Assembly: GCF_002223055.1 (NCBI RefSeq)
Contig: NZ_NKFL01000006.1
Location: forward strand, 2,728,001 to 2,792,000
DNA from: Burkholderia sp. HI2500
GTDB lineage: Bacteria; Pseudomonadota; Gammaproteobacteria; Burkholderiales; Burkholderiaceae
DNA length: 64,000 bases
Direction of reading: 5' to 3'
Shown here: one piece after another, positions 17,471-26,092 of the stretch
How the letters are laid out: each line of letters opens with the position of its first letter
Numbering within the stretch: the stretch's first letter is position 1
The notes under the pieces: generated by a model
Told to the model about the DNA's origin: nothing
What the model saw: the letters and a program-made list of their open reading frames with translations, nothing else
Database searches by the model: none
Program-made: the position numbers and the translations under genes

Positions 17471-18463
17471 TCACCTGCCGGAATCAGCCCCGTCCGCCCG
17501 CGCCGCCTCGCGCAGCGCCATCGGCGACGCGCCATAGCGCTCGCGAATCGCACGGCTGAAATGAGCCTGGCTCGAAAAGCCCCAGCGGAACGCGATTTCG
17601 CCGACGCTCGTCTTGCGCAGCCGCGCATCGGTCAGCTCGCGATACGCATGCGACAACCGTTCCGACCAGATGTGCTGCGTGATCGACTCGCCTTCGGCTG
17701 CGAAGAGCCGGCTCAGATGCCGCAGCGACAGCCCGACCGCGTCGGCGACGGCCTGCGGCCCGAGTTCCGGATCGCCGAGATGCGTCGCGACGTACTGCTT
17801 CGCGGTCAGCAGATACGACAGCGACGCACGTGAGGCACCCGCACCGTTCACCTCCGCATCGATGAGTTCCGCGACCAGCGTGCGCGTGTGTTCGGCGAAC
17901 TGCGCGGCGTCACGCTCGACCGGATCCTTCATGAAGCGCTCGACGCTCGCGCGCAACGTCGCGCCGAGCATCGCGCCCGCGCCCGGTTTCGGCGCGATCC
18001 GCAGCGGCAGCGCCGCCAGTTCCGCATCGAGCCGGTCGTCGAACGTCGTGATCGGGATATCGATCAGCAGCTGCCGCATCGGCGTCAGGAATCCGAACAG
18101 ATAGGGCACGCGCGTGTCGTAGACGACGACATCGCCGGCGTCCGCGAGCAGGCAACGGTCTCGCTGGATGAAATACGCGCGCCCGCTCAGGATCTGGCAC
18201 GCAAACAGCGACTCCTTCGGCAACTGGCGCACCAGCGCGGGGCTGCGCTCGATCACGTGATCCTGGCCGCTGATGTCCGCGATGCCGAGGCCCGGCAACG
18301 CGATATCGGTCTTCTCGACCTCGAGCCCGGCCGGCGACAGCGACGAACAGCGCAGCCCGACCAGCGTCGCCGCATTGAACGCATCCCAGTACGCCATCCT
18401 GTCGCGCGCCGGCACGTCGGCCGTCGAGCCTCGCGTGCGGGAAAAAACGGTCGATTTCGTCAC
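17471..18463 (-). CDS. AraC-family regulator of the cupin/ADH cluster
   Basis: A 330-residue regulator with an N-terminal AraC-binding-like beta domain and a C-terminal double helix-turn-helix (V-A-D-A-V-G-L-S-L-R-H-L-S-R-L-F and the W-G-F-S-S-Q-A-H-F-S-R family signature). The start is a GTG at 18463: AGGAGG lies five bases before it, whereas the more distal TTG has no such site. It is divergent from the cupin gene across 178 bases and probably activates that cluster in response to its substrate. A strong terminator follows. Confidence 0.9.
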   Translation of the reverse strand: MTKSTVFSRTRGSTADVPARDRMAYWDAFNAATLVGLRCSSLSPAGLEVEKTDIALPGLGIADISGQDHVIERSPALVRQLPKESLFACQILSGRAYFIQRDRCLLADAGDVVVYDTRVPYLFGFLTPMRQLLIDIPITTFDDRLDAELAALPLRIAPKPGAGAMLGATLRASVERFMKDPVERDAAQFAEHTRTLVAELIDAEVNGAGASRASLSYLLTAKQYVATHLGDPELGPQAVADAVGLSLRHLSRLFAAEGESITQHIWSERLSHAYRELTDARLRKTSVGEIAFRWGFSSQAHFSRAIRERYGASPMALREAARADGADSGR

Positions 18464-18641
18464 GTCGCCTCCTGCGGGCGCCTGTCGTGCGGAGCGGCAC
18501 GGATTGGGGGATGGTTCGTCTGGATTCTGGTGCGATGCAATGTCCGGCGCGGTCAAGCAATTCGTCCAGCCCAGTCAAGAGCGGCGCGCACCGGCTGGCT
18601 ACAGTCGAGCCCACGACAACTGATACCTAAGGAGACAAACC

Positions 18642-19175
18642 GTGGTCGACAAAGCCGTAGCCGAATTCTGGCAAAACATCCCGCCGATTGCCAATCCGTT
18701 CAAGCCCGATGCGCTGCCCGAAGCGTACATCGCGAACGCGGCCACCGACGACGAGCGCTATTACGTTCCGTTCACCGAAACGGTTTCGTCGCGGCCGCTG
18801 TGGATCTCGCCGTCGCAGAACAAATGGTGCGACATCCTGATGGCGAAGGAAGCCGGGCTCGTGAACCGGCACTATCACCCGCACGAGGTGTTCGCTTACA
18901 CGCTGTCGGGAAAGTGGGGTTATCTGGAGCACGAATGGACCGCGACGCGCGGCGACTTCGTGTACGAGACGCCAGGCGAAGGCCACACGCTCGTCGCGTT
19001 CGATCACCCGGAGCCGATGCGCGCGTTCTTCATCGTGAAGGGGCCGCTGATCTGGCTCGACGAAGCAGGCAATCCAGACGGCTACTTCGACGTGCATTCG
19101 TACATCGCGATGTGCAAGGCGCATTACGAGAAGGTCGGCCTCGGCGCGCAAGCGATCGACAAGCTGTTCCGCTGA
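18642..19175 (+). CDS. Cupin protein, 2,4'-dihydroxyacetophenone dioxygenase-like
   Basis: A 177-residue single-cupin protein starting with GTG after a good AAGGAG site. The metal-binding motif reads R-H-Y-H-P-H-E-V-F-A-Y-T-L-S-G and a late His lies in G-E-G-H-T-L-V-A-F-D. Size and motif spacing fit the 2,4'-dihydroxyacetophenone dioxygenase family, which cleaves an aliphatic C-C bond next to an aromatic ketone with Fe(II). It is the first gene of a probable five-gene operon with a transporter, two dehydrogenases and a porin. The true substrate is not shown by the sequence. Confidence 0.75.
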   Translation: MVDKAVAEFWQNIPPIANPFKPDALPEAYIANAATDDERYYVPFTETVSSRPLWISPSQNKWCDILMAKEAGLVNRHYHPHEVFAYTLSGKWGYLEHEWTATRGDFVYETPGEGHTLVAFDHPEPMRAFFIVKGPLIWLDEAGNPDGYFDVHSYIAMCKAHYEKVGLGAQAIDKLFR

Positions 19176-19193
19176 CGCGCGGCGAGGCTCACC

Positions 19194-20498
19194 ATGACAT
19201 CCCCTTCCGCCTCCCGATCCGCGTGGACGTATGAGAACAGGTTGCTGCTGATCCTGTTCATGACGTTCGGCTTCGTGTTCTTCGACCGCCTCGCGCTGTC
19301 GTTCCTGTTCCCGTTCATGTCGGCCGAGCTGCACCTGACGAACACGCAGCTCGGCATGGTGTCGTCCGCGCTCGCGCTTACGTGGGCATTGTCCGGCGCC
19401 GCGACGGGCGCGTGGTCCGACGCGCGCGGCACGCGCAAGCCGCTGCTGATCGCGGCCGTGCTCGGCTTTTCCGCGTGCTCGGCGCTGTCGGGGCTCGTCG
19501 GCGGCTTCGCGAGCCTGATCGCGTTCCGCGCGCTGATGGGCATCGCCGAAGGCCCCGTGCTGCCGCTGTCGCAATCGCTGATGGTCGAAAGCTCGACGCC
19601 GAGCCGCCGCGGGCTGAACATGGGCCTGCTGCAAGGCTCCGCCGCCGGCCTGCTCGGCGCGATGATCGGCCCGCCGGTGGTCATCGGCATCGCGACCACG
19701 TACGGCTGGCGCGAGGCGTTCTACGTGTCGTGCCTTCCCGGCTTCCTGATCGCGTTCTGCATCTGGCGCTGGGTGCGCGAAGCGCCGCCCGGCGGCGTGC
19801 GGCACGCGCGGGCCGAACCCGGCGGCGCACCGGCCGCGAGCGGCGCGGCAATCAACCGATGGGCGCTGCTGAAGGAGCGCAACATCCTGCTCTGCGTGCT
19901 GATCAGCGGCTTCTTTCTCACGTGGTTCGTCGTGATCATCTCGTTCGCTCCGGTGTTCCTCGTGGAAAGCCGCCATCTGTCGCCGTCCGACATGGGCGTC
20001 GTGATGACCTGCCTCGGCGCCGCGTGGGTGTTCTGGGGCTTCGCGGTGCCGGCGATCTCCGACCGGATCGGCCGCAAGCCGACGATGATCGCGTTTGCGC
20101 TGATCGCGGCCGTGTGCCCGGTCGTGATGATCCATGCCGGCTCGCTGTGGGCGCTCGGCGCGCTCGTGTTCGCCACGTACACGGGCCTCGGCTGCTTCAC
20201 GCTGTTCATGGCGACGATCCCGGCCGAAACGGTGCCGCCGCGCGCGATCGCCAGCGCGCTCGGCCTGATCATGGGCGCCGGTGAGTTGATCGGCGGCTTC
20301 GTTGCACCGACCGTTGCCGGCTTCGCGGCGGACAAGTACGGCCTGCAGTTCGCGATGTGGACGTCGGCTGCCGGCGCGATCCTCGCGTGCGTGCTGTCGT
20401 TCGGCCTCGTCGAGACCGCGCCCGCCGTGCTGCGCAAGCGCGCACTCGCCGGCTCGGCCGCGAACCATCTCGATCCACAAAACCTCGGAGGCCACTGA
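19194..20498 (+). CDS. MFS transporter (anion:cation symporter type)
   Basis: A 434-residue major facilitator with about twelve membrane segments. The first half contains R-L-A-L-S-F-L-F-P-F and the loop motif G-A-W-S-D-A-R-G-T-R-K; the second half contains S-D-R-I-G-R-K-P. It resembles the anion:cation symporter branch that imports organic acids. It starts 18 bases after the cupin gene and ends one base before the alcohol dehydrogenase, so it is probably the uptake system for the pathway substrate. Confidence 0.88.
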   Translation: MTSPSASRSAWTYENRLLLILFMTFGFVFFDRLALSFLFPFMSAELHLTNTQLGMVSSALALTWALSGAATGAWSDARGTRKPLLIAAVLGFSACSALSGLVGGFASLIAFRALMGIAEGPVLPLSQSLMVESSTPSRRGLNMGLLQGSAAGLLGAMIGPPVVIGIATTYGWREAFYVSCLPGFLIAFCIWRWVREAPPGGVRHARAEPGGAPAASGAAINRWALLKERNILLCVLISGFFLTWFVVIISFAPVFLVESRHLSPSDMGVVMTCLGAAWVFWGFAVPAISDRIGRKPTMIAFALIAAVCPVVMIHAGSLWALGALVFATYTGLGCFTLFMATIPAETVPPRAIASALGLIMGAGELIGGFVAPTVAGFAADKYGLQFAMWTSAAGAILACVLSFGLVETAPAVLRKRALAGSAANHLDPQNLGGH

Positions 20499-20499
20499 C

Positions 20500-21621
20500 A
20501 TGCGGGCACTTCAATGGCATGGCCCGCGCGACGTCCGTCTCGTGGAAATCGACACGCCGCGCGTCGGCCCCGGTGACGTGCGCATCGCGATCGCGTACTG
20601 CGGGATCTGCGGCAGCGACCTGCACGAATATGCGGACGGCCCGCACGCGATTCCGGTCGACACGCCGCATCCGCTGTCGCACCGCACCGCGCCGCTGACG
20701 CTCGGCCACGAGTTCTGCGGCACCGTCGTCGAGGTCGGCGACGACGTGACGGCGCTGCGCGCGGGTGATCGCGTCGCGGTCGAGCCCGAGTATCGCTGCA
20801 GCCAGTGCGCGTATTGCCGCGCGGGGTCGTACAACCTGTGCGTGTCGATGGGCTTCGCCGGGTTGATGGGCGACGGCGGCATGGCCGACTTCGCGGTCGT
20901 GCCGGCGTACATGCTGCATCGCCTGCCTGACGGCGTGAGTCTCGAGCAGGCCGCGGTGATGGAGCCGGCGGCCGTCGCGCTGCACGCGTTGCGGCGTGGC
21001 GAACTGCGGCTCGGCGAAACCTGTGCGGTGTTCGGCCTCGGCCCGATCGGCCTGCTGCTGATCATGCTCGCGAAACTGCAGGGGGCGACCACGATCGTGG
21101 CCGTCGACGTCTCGCCCGAACGGCTCGCGGCGGCCGCGCGCTTCGGCGCGACGCATACGTTCGACGCACGCGCACTCGGTGCATCCGCGCTGCAGGACGC
21201 GATCCACGCGGCCACGGGCGGGCTCGGCGTCGATGCGAGTTTCGAAGCGGCCGGACTGCCGGCCACGTTCGAATCGGCGATGCAGGCACTGCGCAAGGGC
21301 GGCCGCGTCGTGATGGTCGGCCTGATGCCGCATGCCGGCTTCGACGCGTTTCGCGCGGTCAACGACGAGCTGACCTTCACGGCAAGCGTCGGCTACCGGC
21401 ATGCGTACGAAGACCTGCTGCGCATCGTCGCGTCGGGCGCGCTCGACCTCACGTCGATCGTCACGCGCATCGTGTCGCTCGAAGACGCCGTCGCCGACGG
21501 CTTCGACGCGCTGCTCGCCGACCGCGCGCAAATCAAGATCCTCGTTTCACCCGCGCAACGGCCCGCCCGTCGCGCGCACACCATCGGGAGCGTCGAGCAT
21601 GAGTCGTCAGTGGGCGTTTGA
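20500..21621 (+). CDS. Zinc-dependent alcohol/polyol dehydrogenase
   Basis: A 373-residue medium-chain dehydrogenase. The catalytic zinc ligands are in C-G-I-C-G-S-D and G-H-E-F-C-G, and the structural zinc loop has [15 protein letters not shown] with four cysteines. The cofactor fold shows G-L-G-P-I-G. It resembles the 2,3-butanediol, sorbitol and threonine dehydrogenase group. GGAGG precedes the ATG at 20500, one base after the transporter stop. The last 25 residues are Arg/His rich and overlap the next gene by 23 bases. Confidence 0.9.
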   Translation: MRALQWHGPRDVRLVEIDTPRVGPGDVRIAIAYCGICGSDLHEYADGPHAIPVDTPHPLSHRTAPLTLGHEFCGTVVEVGDDVTALRAGDRVAVEPEYRCSQCAYCRAGSYNLCVSMGFAGLMGDGGMADFAVVPAYMLHRLPDGVSLEQAAVMEPAAVALHALRRGELRLGETCAVFGLGPIGLLLIMLAKLQGATTIVAVDVSPERLAAAARFGATHTFDARALGASALQDAIHAATGGLGVDASFEAAGLPATFESAMQALRKGGRVVMVGLMPHAGFDAFRAVNDELTFTASVGYRHAYEDLLRIVASGALDLTSIVTRIVSLEDAVADGFDALLADRAQIKILVSPAQRPARRAHTIGSVEHESSVGV

Positions 21622-22321
21622 GGGGCAGTCCGTCGTCGTGACGGGCGGCACGTCGGGCATCGGTGCGCGCACGGCGATGCGATTCGCGGAAGCCGGCGCG
21701 TCGGTCGTCGCGCTCGGGCTCAATGCGGCCGGCCCGCATGCGCCCGTGCATGCGGGCGTTCGCTGCGTGGAACTCGACGTGACCGACAGCGATGCGCTGA
21801 CGCGCACGATCGCGGCGCTGCCGCGGCTCGACGTGCTCGTCAACGGCGTCGGCATCAGCCGGCACGCGGACGAATACCGGATGGACCAGTTCGAGCTCGT
21901 GCTGAACGTGAACCTGACGTCGGTGATGCGTGCCTCCGACGCCGCGCGGCCGGCGCTGTCGGCACACGGCGGCAGCATCGTCAATATCGCGTCGATGTAC
22001 ACGTACTTCGGCAGCAAGGACCGGCCCGCGTACAGCGCGAGCAAGGGAGGCATCGCGCAGCTCACGCGCTCGCTCGCGCAGGCGTGGGCCGATCGCGGCA
22101 TTCGCGTGAATGCGGTCGCGCCCGGCTGGATCGATACGCCGCTCAGCAGCGGCCTGATGGCCGACATGCAGGCGTCGCGGCGCATCCTCGAGCGCACGCC
22201 GCTCGGGCGCTGGGGCACGGCCGACGAAGTCGCGGACGCGATCCTGTTCCTGTGCTCGCCCAGCGCGTCGTTCGTGACCGGCGCGGTCGTGCCGGTCGAT
22301 GGCGGGTATTCGACGGTCTAG
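21599..22321 (+). CDS. SDR-family oxidoreductase
   Basis: A 240-residue classical short-chain dehydrogenase. It shows T-G-G-T-S-G-I-G (cofactor), N-G-V-G in place of the usual N-N-A-G, the catalytic Ser in I-A-S-M-Y, Y-S-A-S-K and the C-terminal V-D-G-G-Y. Its start overlaps the end of the dehydrogenase gene by 23 bases, so the two are probably coupled. It presumably acts on the same substrate or its product; which carbonyl or alcohol is unknown. Confidence 0.9.
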   Translation: MSRQWAFEGQSVVVTGGTSGIGARTAMRFAEAGASVVALGLNAAGPHAPVHAGVRCVELDVTDSDALTRTIAALPRLDVLVNGVGISRHADEYRMDQFELVLNVNLTSVMRASDAARPALSAHGGSIVNIASMYTYFGSKDRPAYSASKGGIAQLTRSLAQAWADRGIRVNAVAPGWIDTPLSSGLMADMQASRRILERTPLGRWGTADEVADAILFLCSPSASFVTGAVVPVDGGYSTV

Positions 22322-22334
22322 CGCGCTGCTGAGC

Positions 22335-22369
22335 GGGCATCGGCACGCCCGCGATTGCTGCCGATGCCC
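22335..22369 (+). terminator. Long hairpin between SDR gene and porin gene
   Basis: GGGCATCGGCA and TGCCGATGCCC form a perfect 11-base stem with a 13-base loop, 14 bases after the SDR stop. No U-tract follows, so it may be a processing or RNA-stability element that separates the porin message from the upstream genes rather than a true terminator. Confidence 0.45.
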
Positions 22370-22496
22370 GTCCCACATCGATTTCCTTCGGTTGTCACTG
22401 AGCCGGGATTCATCCGGTTCAGCTTTGCTCATATCAATCAGTAGTCCAATAAAAAATATCCGACTCGATCGGAAACATGTGAGGAGCACATTGGAG

Positions 22497-23588
22497 ATGA
22501 CGAAAAAGACCCTTCTGGCGCTCGCGGCATGCACCATTCCCGCCGTGTCGTTCGCGCAGAGCAGCGTGGCGATGTTCGGGCTGATGGATGCCGGCATCAG
22601 CTACGTCAGCAATCAAGGCGGCCACGGCGCCGCGAAGTTCGACGACAACATCTTCTTCCCGAACCTGCTCGGTTTCGAAGGCAAGGAGGATCTCGGCGCG
22701 GGCACGCGCGCGATCTTCCGGCTCGTCAACCAGTATTCGCTCGGCAACGGCTCGATCATCGGCGGCGGGCTGTTCGCGCGCACCGCCTATGTCGGGCTGC
22801 AGAACGACCGGTACGGCACGCTGACGCTCGGCAACCAGTACGAGTTCATGGTCGACGCGCTGGCCGCGAGCAGCAACGAGATCGCGCAGGATCTCGTCGG
22901 CCTGTACGGCTTTCGCAACGGGCCGTTCGACAAGCTCGCGTTGCCGAACAACCCGACCGGCGCATTCGACTGGGATCGCGTCGCGGGCAGCAATCGTGTC
23001 GCGAATTCGGTCAAGTACACGAGCCCGTCGCTGTCGGGCCTGACCGTCGGCGCGCTGTACGGCTTCGGGAACGTCGCGGGGTCGGTCGGCGCGAACAACA
23101 CGGTCAGCGTCGGCGCGAGCTACGACAACGGCCCGTTCGGCGCGGGCGCGGCCTATACGAACCAGAAGTACGGCACGACGAACGGGCTACCGCCGACCAG
23201 CGTGCGCAACTGGGGCGCGGGCGTGCACTACACGCTCGGCACGGTCACCGGGAAAGCGCTCTTCACGACCGTACGCAACGCGCAGAACGGCGCGGGTGCG
23301 TGGTCGGCGGAAGCCGGCGCCGCATGGCGGCCGTCGCCGGCATGGGTGATCGGCGCGAGCTACACGTACATGAAAGGCAACGACACGCTCGACAACGCGC
23401 ACGCGCACCAGCTCCTGGCCGCCGTCCAGTACTGGCTGTCGAAACGCACGATGGTGTACGTGGCGGGCGTGCACCAGCGCGCGAACCACGGCAGCAACGC
23501 GCAGATCAACGGCGTGATGGATGCGAACGGCGCGTCGGGCGGCGCGCTGCAGTCGATCGCGCGGATCGGGTTCAGCACGCGGTTCTAG
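22497..23588 (+). CDS. Gram-negative general porin
   Basis: A 363-residue outer-membrane porin. Residues 1-20 are a signal peptide ending A-V-S-F-A-Q; the mature protein begins S-S-V-A-M-F-G-L-M-D-A-G, the typical Burkholderia porin start, and ends in a terminal Phe (I-G-F-S-T-R-F), the signal for outer-membrane assembly. Alternating beta strands occupy the rest, as for a 16-stranded trimeric porin. GGAG lies close before the ATG at 22497. Its place after the catabolic genes suggests a role in substrate entry. Confidence 0.93.
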   Translation: MTKKTLLALAACTIPAVSFAQSSVAMFGLMDAGISYVSNQGGHGAAKFDDNIFFPNLLGFEGKEDLGAGTRAIFRLVNQYSLGNGSIIGGGLFARTAYVGLQNDRYGTLTLGNQYEFMVDALAASSNEIAQDLVGLYGFRNGPFDKLALPNNPTGAFDWDRVAGSNRVANSVKYTSPSLSGLTVGALYGFGNVAGSVGANNTVSVGASYDNGPFGAGAAYTNQKYGTTNGLPPTSVRNWGAGVHYTLGTVTGKALFTTVRNAQNGAGAWSAEAGAAWRPSPAWVIGASYTYMKGNDTLDNAHAHQLLAAVQYWLSKRTMVYVAGVHQRANHGSNAQINGVMDANGASGGALQSIARIGFSTRF

Positions 23589-23741
23589 GCCGCAGCCTCG
23601 GCGGATTCTGGCGACGCCCCTGTGTCCGGATCGCCTGACGACGCAGGCGCGGTGCCGGCCCGCGCTGCCGCGTTCGTCGTCACACGCTGCCGGCCATCCT
23701 CCGATCGAGTCGGTTCGAATCGCAACGAATGCACGCCGCGA

Positions 23742-24716
23742 CTAACCCGACGATCCCGCACCGCCCTCGTCCTGCATCGCCGCATCCCGACACTGCGACG
23801 GCGTGACGCCGAAGCGCCGGCGAAACAGGCGCGCAAAATACGCCGGATCGGAAAACCCCGACTGCAGCGCGAGGCGCGTAATGCTCGCCCCGTCGGCACC
23901 GGTCTGCGACAGCACTTCATGGCACTTCTCGAGCCGCAGGCGCTGGATCATCGCCTGCGGCCGCTCGCCGATCGATTCGAACGCCTGGTAAAGCGTGCGG
24001 CGGCACACTTTCAATGCGGCGGCAATACGATCGGGCGACAGTTCGCCGTCGTCCAGATGCCGATGGATGTATTGCTGCGCGTCGCGCAGCAACGTCTCGC
24101 GGATCTTGCGCCGCGAAGCGGGCGCCGTGCCGTCCGCGAAATCGATGGTCTCGGCGAGCAACGTCGCCACCAGTTCCAGCACGCCGAAGCGGCTGCGCGG
24201 ATTCATGCGCCGGCCCTCGGCGATCATCGCCTGCAGGCTCGCGAGCGCCACGGCCGCGCCGCCCGTCGTCGGCATCGCGCGGCCGATCGCGTGCCGGGCC
24301 AACGCCAGCAGCGCGTCGTGGTCGGCCACTTCGCACAGCATCGTGACGAATTCGCCGTGTGCGTCGTTTTGAATCCAGTATGGGCTGCTCGCCTCGTACA
24401 GCGTGAAATGCCCGGGCGGCACGATCACTTCGCTGGCACCCTGCTCGAGCCTCGCCACGCCGCTCAGTTGCCAGATCACCTTGACGTAGCGGTGCTTCAG
24501 CGTCTTGCAGGCGTCGCGACCGATGGAGGCGCTGTGCGCGCTGGCCGCAATGCGCGCCACGCGGCAGCGCGCATGATCGAACACGTCGACGCTCGCATCG
24601 AATTCGCCGGACGCGCCGGCGTTCAGCTCCAGCGGAAAGAACCGATGCCGGATCTGCTCCGACCAGCACGACACGCCGCCCGCCTGCAGCGGCGGATGCG
24701 CTTCCGAATCGATCAT
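23742..24716 (-). CDS. AraC-family regulator (FeaR-like)
   Basis: A 324-residue regulator with an AraC-binding-like N-terminal domain and a C-terminal double helix-turn-helix containing I-A-A-A-L-K-V-C-R-R-T-L-Y and the signature A-L-Q-S-G-F-S-D-P-A-Y-F-A-R-L-F. This resembles the FeaR/XylS branch used for aromatic and alcohol catabolism. It is divergent from the SphA-like gene with a 421-base region between them, and probably controls that gene and perhaps the GMC-ALDH pair. Confidence 0.9.
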   Translation of the reverse strand: MIDSEAHPPLQAGGVSCWSEQIRHRFFPLELNAGASGEFDASVDVFDHARCRVARIAASAHSASIGRDACKTLKHRYVKVIWQLSGVARLEQGASEVIVPPGHFTLYEASSPYWIQNDAHGEFVTMLCEVADHDALLALARHAIGRAMPTTGGAAVALASLQAMIAEGRRMNPRSRFGVLELVATLLAETIDFADGTAPASRRKIRETLLRDAQQYIHRHLDDGELSPDRIAAALKVCRRTLYQAFESIGERPQAMIQRLRLEKCHEVLSQTGADGASITRLALQSGFSDPAYFARLFRRRFGVTPSQCRDAAMQDEGGAGSSG

Positions 24717-25137
24717 GACGTCGCCTCCAGAAAAATCCGGCTTTCAAGTACATCCGTTGCGTGGCCGCCTGCGTGCGCATGCAGCGGGCGCGACGATCGA
24801 CTCGCCCGACTTCCGGTCATGTGCGACGACACGCGCCCGGCCAGCACCGATGAGAGGGGATCGGCTCGTAGCGTACGGCGCATCGATGCGAAAGAACATT
24901 CGCACAACTCCCATGCGTGGCCGGAACGCTACCTGACGCTGTAAAGATTTCCCCTAGATGCACCGCACTCCTGACGGCTCTGCACGCAAACACATGCGAG
25001 CGAAAAACTGGCGCGGCACCCTGCTGACGGGCGGAAAGACGGCTTCCGGCCGGGCTTCACGTGCGTGGCCCATGCCGTCACGCAAGCCGCCCGAAGACAA
25101 ACGGCGGCCGCTCGCGCGCCGCAGGAGGAGACAACCG
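24717..25137. other. Divergent promoter region, no gene
   Basis: A 421-base region between the AraC gene and the SphA-like gene. I see no credible coding frame. It must contain both promoters; at the right end AGGAGG precedes the SphA-like ATG. Confidence 0.5.
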
Positions 25138-26025
25138 ATGAAACGACGATCCCTTTCCGTGATGCTGTCCGCGCTCGTCGTCGCGCACGGCGCTCACGCA
25201 ACCGAAGGCGGCGGCTCCGTCTACCCGACCGGGGCGGAAGGCTACCTGTGCTGCGCACTGCCGCCGCCGGGGCTCTATGCGCTGATCTACGCGGAGCGCT
25301 ACCACGCCGGCGAACTGCGCGACAACGACGGCCGCAACGTCGCGCCGCCGGACTTCAGCATCACTGCCTATTCGGTGACGCCACGGATCGTGTGGGTCAC
25401 ACCCTACACATTTGCCGGCGCGTCGCTGGCCATGCATGCGCTGCTTCCGCTCGTCACGCTCGACGTGCACGCGGGCGGGCAATCACAGCGGCGAACCGGT
25501 GTCGGCGACATGACGTTCGGGCCGGCGCTCGGCTGGCACGTCACGCCGACGCTCCACACGCTGCTCGCCGTCGATTTCTTCGCGCCAACGGGCCGGTACG
25601 ACAAAAGCGACCTGGCCAACATCGGCCGACACGTCTGGGCGATCCAGCCGATCGCGGGGATCTCGTACGGCGGCCGTACCGGGCCGGTGTTCGATGCAAA
25701 GCTGATGTGGACCTTCAACCAGCTCAACCACGCGACGGACTACCGGTCCGGCCAGGAATTCATCGTCGACTATTCGGCGGGCTGGGGTTTCGGCAACGGG
25801 CTGACGGTCGGCGCGGGCGGCTATGTCTACCGGCAGATGACGGACGACTCACAGCCCGGGCAAACCATCGCCGGCAATCGCGGCCGTGCGTTCGCGATCG
25901 GCCCGTCGATCAAGTACGACAGCGGGAAGGGCTGGTTCGTGACCGCCAAATACCAGATGGAAACCGATGTGCGAAACCGCCCGGAAGGCGCGGCGTTCTG
26001 GCTCAAGGCCGTGTTTCCGCTCTGA
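25138..26025 (+). CDS. SphA-like outer-membrane protein (meta-pathway type)
   Basis: A 295-residue secreted protein with a signal peptide (cleavage near A-H-A-T at residue 22) and an alternating beta-strand pattern, ending in hydrophobic F-P-L. It belongs by pattern to the 'phenol meta-pathway' outer-membrane family that includes SphA, found next to genes for hydrophobic or aromatic alcohol oxidation. It is expected to be a beta barrel for substrate uptake. AGGAGG precedes the ATG at 25138. It converges on the GMC gene. Confidence 0.8.
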   Translation: MKRRSLSVMLSALVVAHGAHATEGGGSVYPTGAEGYLCCALPPPGLYALIYAERYHAGELRDNDGRNVAPPDFSITAYSVTPRIVWVTPYTFAGASLAMHALLPLVTLDVHAGGQSQRRTGVGDMTFGPALGWHVTPTLHTLLAVDFFAPTGRYDKSDLANIGRHVWAIQPIAGISYGGRTGPVFDAKLMWTFNQLNHATDYRSGQEFIVDYSAGWGFGNGLTVGAGGYVYRQMTDDSQPGQTIAGNRGRAFAIGPSIKYDSGKGWFVTAKYQMETDVRNRPEGAAFWLKAVFPL

Positions 26026-26092
26026 TTCGAACGAAACGGCGTCGGCATCGCCCGACGCGAAGTCAGCGCAGGTCAGCCCTGCGCCGCCTCTT

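Noticed and set aside
18627..20501. 624-codon minus-strand frame over the cupin and MFS genes
   Set aside because: Shadow frame; the plus-strand genes have clear families and ribosome-binding sites.
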